Shown here: positions 1-6,849 of the stretch, piece after piece
Layout of the letters: each line of letters starts with the position of its first letter
Position numbering within the stretch: position 1 is the stretch's first letter
Made by a program: the position numbers and the translations under genes
NCBI GenBank assembly: GCA_015057205.1
Contig: SVEW01000006.1
Location: 1 to 28,126, forward strand
Origin: Lachnospiraceae bacterium
Lineage (GTDB): Bacteria > Bacillota > Clostridia > Lachnospirales > Lachnospiraceae
DNA length: 28,126 nt
Reading direction: 5' to 3'
Notes under the pieces: generated by a model
Seen by the model: the letters and a program-made list of their open reading frames with translations, nothing else
Told to the model about the DNA's origin: nothing
The model's database searches: none

Positions 1-1992
1 TTAGCAGGAGATATTTCTCGCATGGGTAAGGTAGAAGATGGTAATACCATCAGTGATTACGATAAAGAAGAAATCAAACGTCTTTTTTCTATTCAAACGT
101 CTATTATCCCGATTGTTTGGGGCGATACCAAGATTAATTTTTTAGATACGCCGGGTTATTTCGATTTCGTCGGTGAAGTAGAGGAAGCTGTATCGGTGGC
201 AGATGCGGCTATTATTGTGGTTTCTGGAAAAAATGGCGTGGAAGTTGGTACAAAGAAAGCGTGGGAACTTTGTGATAAGTATAATCTTCCGAGAATGGTT
301 TTTGTAACACAGATGGATGATAACAATGCATCTTATCGTGAAGTGGTTACGCGTTTACAAGAGTTGTACGGAAAGAAAATTGCACCTTTCCATATGCCAA
401 TTCGTGAAAACGAGGAATTTGTAGGGTATGTAAATATTATTCAGCAAAAAGCGAAAAAATGGACAGAGAAGGGCACCGTTGAAAAATGTAACCTTCCGGA
501 GTATTCTGTTGAAAATCTGAATCTTTTCAGAGAGGCATTGCTTGAAGCTGTGGCAGAAACAAGTGAAGAGTTCATGGATCGATATTTTAATGGGGATGAG
601 TTTTCTGAGGATGAGATTCGTCAAGCATTACGTGTAAATGTAATTGATGGTTCAACCGTTCCGGTACTTATGGGTTCTAATACACTTGCAAGGGGAATGT
701 ACACTTTAATGGTTGATATTGTAAAGTATCTTCCTTCTCCGGCGGAGCGCGAGTGCATGGGCGTGAATATTAAGACAAATGAGCGGTTTGAAGGAAATTA
801 TGATTTTTCCAAAGCTAAGAGCGCGTATGTATTTAAAACATTAGTAGATCCGTTTATTGGTAAGTATTCCATGATTAAGGTTTGCTCTGGTGTGTTAAAA
901 ACAGATGATTTGATGTACAATAAAGATCAGGATAGTGAAGCTAAGATAGGTAAGCTTTATGTTTTGAAAGGAAATAAACCAACAGAAGTGCCTGAACTGC
1001 ATGCAGGAGACATTGGTGCGCTTGCCAAGCTTGCAAAAACAGCGACTGGCGATACACTTTCCACAAAAGCGACGCCTGTAGCTTATGGACGTTGTAGCGT
1101 ATCGACGCCATATACCTGTATGTCATACAAAGCGGTGAATAAAGGCGATGACGATAAGATTGCACAGGCGATGGCAAAATTACTGGCAGAAGATTTGACG
1201 CTTCGTACACAGAACGATGCTAAGAACCGTCAAACATTGATTTACGGTATTGGTGAACAGCAGTTAGAGGTCCTTGTCAGCAAATTAAAAGAGCGTTACA
1301 AGGTGGAGGTGGCTCTTGGAAGACCAAAAGTAGCTTTTAAAGAAACTATTAAAAAGAAATCCGATGTGGAGTATAAGTACAAAAAACAATCTGGTGGACA
1401 TGGCCAGTACGGTCACGTAAAGATGACCTTTGAGCCTTCAGGAGAGCTGAATGAAGCCTATGAATTTGATCAGATTGTAGTGGGAGGTGCAGTTCCGAAA
1501 AATTATTTCCCGGCCGTCGAAAAAGGCGTTGCAGAATGTACGTTGGCGGGACCTTTGGCAGGATATCCTGTTGTTGGTGTGAAAGCAGTACTATACGATG
1601 GATCTTATCATCCTGTAGATTCTTCGGAAATGGCATTTAAAACGGCAGCGAGTCAGGCATTTAAGAAAGGATTTATGGATGCAGGACCGATTTTATTAGA
1701 ACCAATTGAGTCTCTGAAGGTTGTGGTAGATGATAAATATACCGGCGATATTATGGGAGATTTGAATAAAAAACGCGGTCGTGTACTTGGAATGAATCCA
1801 TTGCCGGGTGGTAAGCAGGAAATTTTGGCAGATATTCCGCAGGCAGAACTATATGGATATTCTACAGCCCTTCGTTCCATGACAGGTGGCAGCGGTGAAT
1901 ATTCATACGAATTTGCAAGATATGAACAGGCACCATCGGATGTACAGGAAAAAGAAGTAGAACTTAGAAGTAAGGAAACGATAGAAGAATAA
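1..1992 (+). CDS. Elongation factor G paralogue (EF-G-2 type), 5' end outside window
   Basis: Translational GTPase of the EF-G family. The reading frame is open from base 1, so the N-terminus with the G1/P-loop lies upstream; 663 codons are visible of about 690 expected. The G3 motif reads DTPGYFDF, where housekeeping EF-G has DTPGH, so the catalytic His is Tyr. G4 reads TQMDD instead of NKMD, and switch I has RLFSI instead of RGITI. Domains II to V follow, including the domain IV motif SGGHGQYGHV near codon 461 counted from base 22 and a C-terminal domain V. As I recall, a Tyr at the G3 position is shared with Thermus EF-G-2. I infer an auxiliary factor (slow growth, starvation or ribosome rescue) rather than the main translocase. 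The gene ends just before a strong terminator. The ATG at base 22 is an internal Met. Confidence 0.9.
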   Translation, partial: LAGDISRMGKVEDGNTISDYDKEEIKRLFSIQTSIIPIVWGDTKINFLDTPGYFDFVGEVEEAVSVADAAIIVVSGKNGVEVGTKKAWELCDKYNLPRMVFVTQMDDNNASYREVVTRLQELYGKKIAPFHMPIRENEEFVGYVNIIQQKAKKWTEKGTVEKCNLPEYSVENLNLFREALLEAVAETSEEFMDRYFNGDEFSEDEIRQALRVNVIDGSTVPVLMGSNTLARGMYTLMVDIVKYLPSPAERECMGVNIKTNERFEGNYDFSKAKSAYVFKTLVDPFIGKYSMIKVCSGVLKTDDLMYNKDQDSEAKIGKLYVLKGNKPTEVPELHAGDIGALAKLAKTATGDTLSTKATPVAYGRCSVSTPYTCMSYKAVNKGDDDKIAQAMAKLLAEDLTLRTQNDAKNRQTLIYGIGEQQLEVLVSKLKERYKVEVALGRPKVAFKETIKKKSDVEYKYKKQSGGHGQYGHVKMTFEPSGELNEAYEFDQIVVGGAVPKNYFPAVEKGVAECTLAGPLAGYPVVGVKAVLYDGSYHPVDSSEMAFKTAASQAFKKGFMDAGPILLEPIESLKVVVDDKYTGDIMGDLNKKRGRVLGMNPLPGGKQEILADIPQAELYGYSTALRSMTGGSGEYSYEFARYEQAPSDVQEKEVELRSKETIEE

Positions 1993-2000
1993 AATCATGA

Positions 2001-2031
2001 AAACAGGGGCGATTAGTGCCCCTGTTTTTTT
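2001..2031. terminator. Rho-independent terminator after the EF-G paralogue
   Basis: A perfect 10-bp stem pairs 2001-2010 (aaacaggggc) with 2018-2027 around a 7-nt loop and is followed by a T run to 2031, giving a strong terminator for the plus-strand EF-G gene. The last codons of the converging minus-strand gene run through the right arm, and its TAA stop (2013-2015) sits in the loop. In the minus direction the T-tract is weaker, so termination there is less certain. Confidence 0.88.
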
Positions 2032-2291
2032 AGTAATGCAAGCATTTTGTCAAGTTTTGCCTGCTCGGACGACGAAAGCGTTGGACGGATTAAATTGATA
2101 ATCTGTTCTTTTTCCGCATCAGAGAATGTGATACCTTTTTGCCTGGCAGAGGAGGAAGCGGCCAATAACAATGGTAGCAAATCTCTGTTAGATGCATTTG
2201 TCTGGTTGTTTGCAAAATCAATCAAGAATCCAAGCTTTGTCGCATCAATATTAGCAAGTGCCGGATTGTTTTTTAAATAAGATATGTCCAT
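2013..2291 (-). CDS. Conserved-type hypothetical protein, 92 aa, helical
   Basis: I do not recognise a characterised family. The 92-residue product is soluble, with no signal peptide or membrane segment, and looks wholly helical. It opens with MDISYLKNNPALANID, has a middle Leu/Ala stretch (LLPLLLAASSSA) and ends in a Lys-rich amphipathic helix (LDKMLALLKKQGH). The start at 2291 is supported by GGAGG four bases upstream of the ATG. It lies 15 nt downstream of another small minus-strand gene, so the two are probably one transcript. The stop codon lies in the loop of the shared terminator. The strong ribosome binding site and the operon position make it more likely a real gene than a shadow. 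Confidence 0.75.
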   Translation of the reverse strand: MDISYLKNNPALANIDATKLGFLIDFANNQTNASNRDLLPLLLAASSSARQKGITFSDAEKEQIINLIRPTLSSSEQAKLDKMLALLKKQGH

Positions 2292-2306
2292 AGATCCTCC
2301 GTTTCG

Positions 2307-2648
2307 TTATGTTAACATGCTGGAATACGTTTCATACATTTGAAACACATCGGTAAAGAAATCTACGCTTTCCTGTTCCTTTTTACTGCAATAAGGTCGT
2401 ATTTCTTTCAACATTAGTAAAACATTGGAACAGCCTTCTTCTGGTTTAACACTACACATACTGAGGGCGGAGGTTTCGTCTGCGCTCATTTGTATCGTTT
2501 TTTTTAATTCCAAAATTTTACAGAGAATAGAAAGTGTGTTTTTTGCATTTCCGGAAAGGTAAGGAATGGCAGCCTTTAGCATTTGCAGATGTTGACTTTG
2601 CAGTAGTGTATCAAATGTAGTCATTGTGTTTAATGCATTTTCACCCAT
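2307..2648 (-). CDS. Conserved-type hypothetical protein, 113 aa
   Basis: Unrecognised helical protein of 113 residues, first gene of a two-gene minus-strand unit. After a short leader it reads MTTFDTLLQSQHLQML, then an Ile/Pro/Tyr patch (AAIPYLSG) and four scattered cysteines (C43, C65, C73 and C87, counted from the ATG at 2648). There is no signal peptide and no convincing membrane span. The start is uncertain: the ATG at 2648 lacks a clear Shine-Dalgarno sequence, and an internal ATG at 2624 (residue 9) begins the part that looks conserved. A sporulation-type promoter can be proposed at 2669-2697. Function unknown; the tight spacing to the 92-aa gene suggests the products act together. Confidence 0.68.
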   Translation of the reverse strand: MGENALNTMTTFDTLLQSQHLQMLKAAIPYLSGNAKNTLSILCKILELKKTIQMSADETSALSMCSVKPEEGCSNVLLMLKEIRPYCSKKEQESVDFFTDVFQMYETYSSMLT

Positions 2649-2668
2649 GAATAAACCATTTTTCTTTC

Positions 2669-2697
2669 AATATATGAACCATATTCTTTTTTTATTC
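2669..2697 (-). promoter_or_regulatory. Candidate sigma-E-like promoter for the 113/92-aa pair
   Basis: Read on the minus strand, GAATAAA (2691-2697), a 14-nt spacer and CATATATT (2669-2676) resemble the sporulation sigma-E pattern (kmATATT, N14-15, CATACAnT). The -10 matches well and the -35 only in part. The predicted transcript start is about 15-20 nt before the ATG at 2648, which is short. AT-rich DNA produces such matches by chance. Confidence 0.25.
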
Positions 2698-2725
2698 ATA
2701 AAATGAAGAAAAAGGAGATTTTGGC

Positions 2726-2824
2726 ATGGGAAAACTTATAATCAAAGGAAACAGTGTTTACGAGATGGATGAGGAAGCAATGAAAAAGAAGAAAAAGCCT
2801 AAAAAGGATAAGAAGAAAACGTAA
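2726..2824 (+). CDS. Lysine-rich small protein, 32 aa
   Basis: A 32-codon reading frame starts at the ATG at 2726, with AAAGGAG (2711-2717) about 8 nt upstream, a near-ideal ribosome binding site, and ends with TAA at 2822-2824. The first half (MGKLIIKGNSVYEMDEE) looks like a beta strand plus an acidic turn; the second half is a lysine block (about 11 Lys of the last 14 residues). The net charge is strongly positive, so RNA, DNA or ribosome contact is possible, but this is inference only. A hairpin terminator follows three bases after the stop. The gene is missed by a typical minimum length cut-off. It stands alone on the plus strand between two minus-strand units. Confidence 0.7.
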   Translation: MGKLIIKGNSVYEMDEEAMKKKKKPKKDKKKT

Positions 2825-2826
2825 AA

Positions 2827-2849
2827 GGAAGGGGCTCGTGGCCCCTTTC
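2827..2849. terminator. Bidirectional terminator between convergent small genes
   Basis: 2827-2835 (ggaaggggc) pairs with 2841-2849 across a 5-nt loop, nine pairs with one G-U. It lies 3 nt after the stop of the 32-aa gene and 19 nt after the stop (2868) of the minus-strand Cys-rich gene. On the minus strand the stem is followed by TTTTACGTTTT. On the plus strand the T run is broken, so it should work better for the minus gene. Confidence 0.7.
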
Positions 2850-2867
2850 TGATACAATTTTCTTTGG

Positions 2868-3056
2868 TTAAAACATGGATCCGCAACCATTGTTGCAAAG
2901 AAGTAAGAGCAAAATAATCCACATGCAGTTGTTGTCACCGCCGCAGGAAAGGTTGTTGTTTCCGTTGTTGCAGCAGGAAAGTAACAGGATTACCCACAAT
3001 AAAGAATTGTTGTTGTCGCAACCGCAACCACAATTTGTAGCAGCTAATTCACCCAT
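2868..3056 (-). CDS. High-cysteine, Asn/Gly-rich small protein ('chorion class' type)
   Basis: A 62-residue protein built as two similar halves: a Cys/Asn/Gly cluster (CGCGCDNNN), a hydrophobic stretch (LLWVILLLSCC), another Cys/Asn cluster (CNNGNNN), a second hydrophobic stretch (MWIILLLLLC) and a terminal CNNGCGSMF. About ten residues are Cys. Clostridia carry families of such small proteins, often named high-cysteine or chorion-class proteins, and some resemble spore-coat or small sporulation proteins. The start at 3056 has a perfect AGGAGG six bases upstream. A sigma-K-like promoter may lie at 3086-3112. I infer a membrane-associated or cross-linked spore or envelope component; the exact role is unknown. 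Confidence 0.75.
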   Translation of the reverse strand: MGELAATNCGCGCDNNNSLLWVILLLSCCNNGNNNLSCGGDNNCMWIILLLLLCNNGCGSMF

Positions 3057-3085
3057 AACAGGCCTCCTAAAGATTCTTATAATTC

Positions 3086-3112
3086 ATAGTATGCATTAGA
3101 GTAGAAAGTGTG
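3086..3112 (-). promoter_or_regulatory. Candidate sigma-K-like promoter for the Cys-rich gene
   Basis: On the minus strand cACa (3109-3112) lies 15 nt ahead of CATACTAT (3086-3093), so AC and CATA are 16 nt apart. This is close to the late mother-cell sigma-K pattern (AC, N16-17, CATAnnnTA). The AGGAGG and ATG follow about 30 nt downstream. It overlaps the plus-strand promoter of the next gene. Short motif, so evidence is weak. Confidence 0.3.
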
Positions 3113-3119
3113 CTATAAT
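3092..3119 (+). promoter_or_regulatory. Extended -10 sigma-A promoter for the pseudo-receiver gene
   Basis: TATAAT at 3114-3119 is preceded by TG at the extended -10 position (TGC before the hexamer). The -35 region (TGCATT, 3092-3097, 16-nt spacer) is poor, as is usual for extended -10 promoters. The leader to the ATG at 3185 is about 60 nt and contains AGGAGG. Confidence 0.6.
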
Positions 3120-3184
3120 ATAGATAATTATATAAATAACTTTTTTCGTAGACAATGAATGCACTTTAGAAGAGGAGGAACATC

Positions 3185-4234
3185 ATGGCGGATGTACTGA
3201 TTCTGGAACCGCACCAGGGCTCCCTTGAGAAATATAAGAATATGTTGCATGCAATGGAGTCTCGTATTAAGATTTGGTATACAGCATTGCCGGAACAGGC
3301 AATGGAATGGATTAATCAGGAGGATATTGGCGTAGTTATTACGGAGGACGATATGGGGATTATGAATGCCCTTGAGTTCTCGGATATGTTCCGGCTGTCA
3401 CGACCGGATTTGGTTCATATTTTGATGACCGAGGTTGTGGACATTCCGTATATTCTGGATGTGCTTAACAGAGCTAATATCTATAATATTATTTTAAAAC
3501 CATTTAGTTTTGCGGAAGACCTTGAGAAACCAATTAATGACGGTATCAAGGAGCATGAACGGCGAAAGCGTGCCTCCGGTGTGATTTCGAATATGCAGGG
3601 GTCTGCTACAAATTTTGCACAGGAGTTTGATAAACTCCGGAGTGAGAATTATAAGCGAACACGTGATTATTCGAATTTGTATACGGCGTTTAGTGGTATT
3701 GTGCATGGAAATCTTGCAACTTGGGGGGATAAGCTTTCTATTCCGGAAGAAGAGTACATTCGTGCAAAGTATTTTGTGCAGGATATCGTGAAGCACTATG
3801 TGACAAGCTATATTTTTTCACAGCAGGATTTCGCGGAACGGAAGAAACAGATGGAGACGGAATTTCTAAATGAAGCCCACCAGAGTTTTTTAAAGATACA
3901 GAATAATATCGATAGCAATATTCCGCAGAACAAGATACAAGATATTCTTTTTTCTATTTATTTGATGGCGCATTTGAGTAAATACATTTTAACGCAGTAT
4001 CAGATAATTGCAAATATTGATTACTCGGAAGGGTATTATGTGATTCGAATCCAGTGTGATCCAAAGTGTAGCATGATTAATGGAAAGATGGTGTATGCTG
4101 AGCAGAATGAGAAGATTCGTCAGCTTATGCATGAAATCGTGGATGCTTGTCTGAAGAAAGTATTTGTAAAATCCATGAAAGGGTATAAGGATAATCCATT
4201 CGTTGCAGTGGCAACTACGGTAGCGGTGGATTAA
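3185..4234 (+). CDS. Pseudo-receiver protein with unknown C-terminal helical domain
   Basis: The 349-residue product begins with a CheY-like receiver fold (residues 3-125). Its first strand is VLILEPH and it keeps the usual Thr (T82 in HILMTEV) and Lys-Pro (K105-P106 in ILKPF). At the phospho-acceptor position the strand reads VVITEDDMG, so alignment places Glu54 where Asp is expected, and only one acidic residue (E8) remains in the metal pocket. It is therefore probably not phosphorylated normally. Residues 125-349 are mainly helical, have no membrane span and match no family I know; there is no HTH, HD-GYP or GGDEF motif. AGAGGAGGA upstream supports the start. No histidine kinase is adjacent. 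The ABC-F gene starts 13 nt after the stop. Confidence 0.75.
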   Translation: MADVLILEPHQGSLEKYKNMLHAMESRIKIWYTALPEQAMEWINQEDIGVVITEDDMGIMNALEFSDMFRLSRPDLVHILMTEVVDIPYILDVLNRANIYNIILKPFSFAEDLEKPINDGIKEHERRKRASGVISNMQGSATNFAQEFDKLRSENYKRTRDYSNLYTAFSGIVHGNLATWGDKLSIPEEEYIRAKYFVQDIVKHYVTSYIFSQQDFAERKKQMETEFLNEAHQSFLKIQNNIDSNIPQNKIQDILFSIYLMAHLSKYILTQYQIIANIDYSEGYYVIRIQCDPKCSMINGKMVYAEQNEKIRQLMHEIVDACLKKVFVKSMKGYKDNPFVAVATTVAVD

Positions 4235-4247
4235 TGTAGTAATTGAA

Positions 4248-6167
4248 ATGATTTTATCTTGTAATCATATTGAGAAAGCCTATGGGGTAGATGTGATTTT
4301 AAAGGATGTTTCCTTTTTTATCAACGATAATGAGAAAGCTGCTATTGTAGGAATGAATGGTGCGGGCAAGAGTACCATACTTAAGATTATAATGGGTGAG
4401 ATAAGCAAAGATGGCGGTGAGGTTGTTTTTGCAAAAGATAAGACGGTAGGATATCTTGCTCAGCATGAGGAAGCAGATTTGTCCTGTAGCATATATGAAG
4501 CAGTTTTAGAAGCCAGGAGTGATTTGCTTTCAATGGAGAAACGACTGCGACAAATGGAAGAGCAGATGGCTACCATCTCGCAGGAAGAACTTTCTGATTT
4601 TATGGAACAGTACCATCGTTTGCAGGATGAGTTTGAAGAGCAGGGTGGATATACGTTTCGGGGAGAGATTACGGCAGTTATTCGAGGCCTTGGCTTTTCA
4701 GACGAGGAATTCGGGAAAACCATGCAGGCTCTGTCCGGTGGACAGAAGACCAGGGTTGGCCTTGCTAGACTTTTGGTAAGTAAACCGGATTTGTTGCTCT
4801 TAGACGAGCCCACAAACCATTTAGACATCGCTTCGATAGAGTGGCTGGAAGATTTTTTGAAAAATTACAAAGGGGCAGTGCTGATTGTGTCTCACGACCG
4901 CTATTTTCTTGATCGAATTGTTACTAAGGTAATAGAGATTGAGAATCGGGTTAGCAAAGTTTACAAAGGAAGCTACTCGGATTACTCTCGCAAGAAAGAA
5001 GAGGCCAGAGCGGTATATATTAAGCACTATCTCGAGCAACAGGCAGAGATTAAGCATCAGGAGAAGGTGATACAGACTTTCCGGGGGTTTAAGACAGAGG
5101 CTGCAATTATTAAAGCTAAAAGCAGGGAAAAAGCGCTTGATAGAATAGAGCGTTTGGATAAACCTATGGAATTGCGGCAAGATATGCATCTTCGCTTAGA
5201 ACCGGGAATTGAGAGTGGTAAGGATGTTCTACATGCTGAAGATTTAAGCAAATCCTTCGGCGATAAGAAATTATTTTCGGATGTTCAGCTGGATATTAAG
5301 AAAGGTGAACGTGTGGCAATTATCGGTGCGAATGGTACTGGGAAAACCACATTGTTAAAAATTCTAAATGGCATGCTCGATTCGGAAAATGGAAGTTTCC
5401 AATATGGAACCAATGTTGTGCCGGGTTACTATGATCAGGAACAGCAGTTGTTGTCAGAAGACAAGACCTTGTTTGATGAAATAGGCGATGAATATACCGA
5501 CATGACAAACACACGTATTCGAACAGTACTAGGGGCATTTTTGTTTACAGAAGACGATGTATTTAAAAGGATACGTGATTTGAGTGGCGGCGAAAGAGGA
5601 AGAATGTCTCTTGCCAAGCTGATGTTATCAAAGGCAAATTTTTTAATGTTGGATGAGCCTACGAACCATTTGGATATCGTATCAAAGGAAATACTTGAGA
5701 GTGCACTGAATGATTATACGGGAACAGTTTTGTTTGTATCTCATGATCGTTACTTTATTAATCGAACAGCAACGCGAATTTTGGAATTAAAGGATGGTGC
5801 ATTCCATAACTATTTGGGAAATTATGATTACTATTTAGAAAAATCAAGACAGCTTACTCAAGAGCTGCTTTCCACAAATAGTGTGAGTGAGGCAGACAAT
5901 ACCAAAGAGACGGAAGCACAGCTGGATTGGCAGGAACAGAAGCGGCAAGCGGCTGAGAAGCGTAAACTTATGAATGCAATTGCAAAAGTTGAAAAAGAAA
6001 TTGAGCAGCTTGAACAGGAACTTGCTTTGATAGAAGAAAAGCAGGCAGACCCTTCTATTGCTACAAATTCCGGCAAATTAAATGAATGGGCTAACAAACA
6101 TTTTGCTGTTTCAGAGAAACTTGAGCCACTATATACCAAGTGGGAACAATTGACAAATGAGGTTTAG
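4248..6167 (+). CDS. ABC-F family ATPase (YdiF/Uup-like translation factor)
   Basis: Soluble protein of 639 residues with two ABC domains and no membrane segments, the ABC-F arrangement. Domain 1 has Walker A GMNGAGKST (35-43), signature LSGGQ (about 162) and Walker B LLLLDEPTNHLD (about 183). Domain 2 has GANGTGKTT (about 359), LSGGE (about 444) and FLMLDEPTNHLD (about 464). A charged interdomain linker (about 245-320) and a C-terminal coiled coil (about 540-639) follow the family plan. ABC-F proteins act at the ribosomal E site, relieving stalls or giving antibiotic protection. Adjacency to rex matches the ydiF-rex order I recall in Bacillus, favouring a housekeeping role over a dedicated resistance gene. 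The ribosome binding site is weak; translation is probably coupled to the gene upstream. Confidence 0.93.
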   Translation: MILSCNHIEKAYGVDVILKDVSFFINDNEKAAIVGMNGAGKSTILKIIMGEISKDGGEVVFAKDKTVGYLAQHEEADLSCSIYEAVLEARSDLLSMEKRLRQMEEQMATISQEELSDFMEQYHRLQDEFEEQGGYTFRGEITAVIRGLGFSDEEFGKTMQALSGGQKTRVGLARLLVSKPDLLLLDEPTNHLDIASIEWLEDFLKNYKGAVLIVSHDRYFLDRIVTKVIEIENRVSKVYKGSYSDYSRKKEEARAVYIKHYLEQQAEIKHQEKVIQTFRGFKTEAAIIKAKSREKALDRIERLDKPMELRQDMHLRLEPGIESGKDVLHAEDLSKSFGDKKLFSDVQLDIKKGERVAIIGANGTGKTTLLKILNGMLDSENGSFQYGTNVVPGYYDQEQQLLSEDKTLFDEIGDEYTDMTNTRIRTVLGAFLFTEDDVFKRIRDLSGGERGRMSLAKLMLSKANFLMLDEPTNHLDIVSKEILESALNDYTGTVLFVSHDRYFINRTATRILELKDGAFHNYLGNYDYYLEKSRQLTQELLSTNSVSEADNTKETEAQLDWQEQKRQAAEKRKLMNAIAKVEKEIEQLEQELALIEEKQADPSIATNSGKLNEWANKHFAVSEKLEPLYTKWEQLTNEV

Positions 6168-6179
6168 ATGAATTATAAT
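6150..6179 (+). promoter_or_regulatory. Consensus sigma-A promoter for rex
   Basis: TTGACA (6150-6155), an 18-nt spacer and TATAAT (6174-6179) match both hexamers exactly. The -35 box lies inside the last codons of the ABC-F gene. The rex ATG is 30 nt after the -10. I see no clear Rex operator (TTGTTAA-type inverted repeat) here. Confidence 0.85.
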
Positions 6180-6208
6180 ATGCAAGTATATGAAGGAGGA
6201 TTAATTCC

Positions 6209-6841
6209 ATGAAAAAAAAGATTTCTCAGGTTGTAATTAAGAGAATGCCAAGATACTACAGATATCTGAGCGAGCTTTTAGAGCAGGGGACGGAGAGAAT
6301 TTCTTCAGCTGAGTTAAGTGAAATTATGAATGTAACGGCTTCACAGATTCGCCAGGATTTAAATAACTTTGGTGGATTTGGACAGCAGGGGTACGGTTAC
6401 AATGTACAGTATTTGCACGATGAAATTGGAAAGATTCTTGGGTTGGATCAGACACACAATTTAATCATCATTGGTGGCGGAAACCTTGGGCATGCCTTGG
6501 CAAGCCATACAACTTTCAACAAACATGGATTTTATGTTAAGGGTATTTTTGACATTAATCCGGATATTCAGGGACAGGTTGTTAATGGTGCAAAGATTAT
6601 GCCGATGTCTGAGTTGGATGATTTTGTTAAGAATAACAAAGTAGACATTGTAGCTTTGACAATTCCAAAGGAGCATGTTCAGGAAGCAGCCGATCATGTA
6701 ATGGATTTAGGAGTTAAGGCATTATGGAATTTTGCCAATGTTGACTTGGACCATAAGGAAGAGGTTGTCGTTCAGGATGTACATCTTTCTGACAGTTTGA
6801 TGAGATTAACCTTGAATATGATTCAGAACCAGACAAATTAG
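6209..6841 (+). CDS. rex: Redox-sensing transcriptional repressor Rex
   Basis: DNA-binding repressor that senses the NADH/NAD+ ratio and controls fermentation and reductive genes. The 210-residue length is normal. An N-terminal winged helix (about 5-75) includes the characteristic RMPRYYRYL and ASQIRQDL segments. A Rossmann domain has the glycine-rich loop GGGNLG (89-94), and a C-terminal helix ends the protein for domain swapping in the dimer. The start is set by AAGGAGG upstream of the ATG. The gene has its own consensus promoter inside the ABC-F gene and is followed within a few bases by a coiled-coil gene. Identification is firm. Confidence 0.96.
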   Translation: MKKKISQVVIKRMPRYYRYLSELLEQGTERISSAELSEIMNVTASQIRQDLNNFGGFGQQGYGYNVQYLHDEIGKILGLDQTHNLIIIGGGNLGHALASHTTFNKHGFYVKGIFDINPDIQGQVVNGAKIMPMSELDDFVKNNKVDIVALTIPKEHVQEAADHVMDLGVKALWNFANVDLDHKEEVVVQDVHLSDSLMRLTLNMIQNQTN

Positions 6842-6849
6842 TGGGGAAT

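Noticed and set aside
2309..2318. Perfect palindrome ATGTTAACAT between the two minus-strand small genes
   Set aside because: A 10-nt palindrome is expected by chance many times in 28 kb, and it overlaps a stop codon rather than a promoter.
4460..4828. Long minus-strand open frame (122 codons) within the ABC-F gene
   Set aside because: It is antisense to a strongly conserved gene, has Ser/Cys/Arg-rich shadow composition and no ribosome binding site. Other antisense frames in the window look the same.
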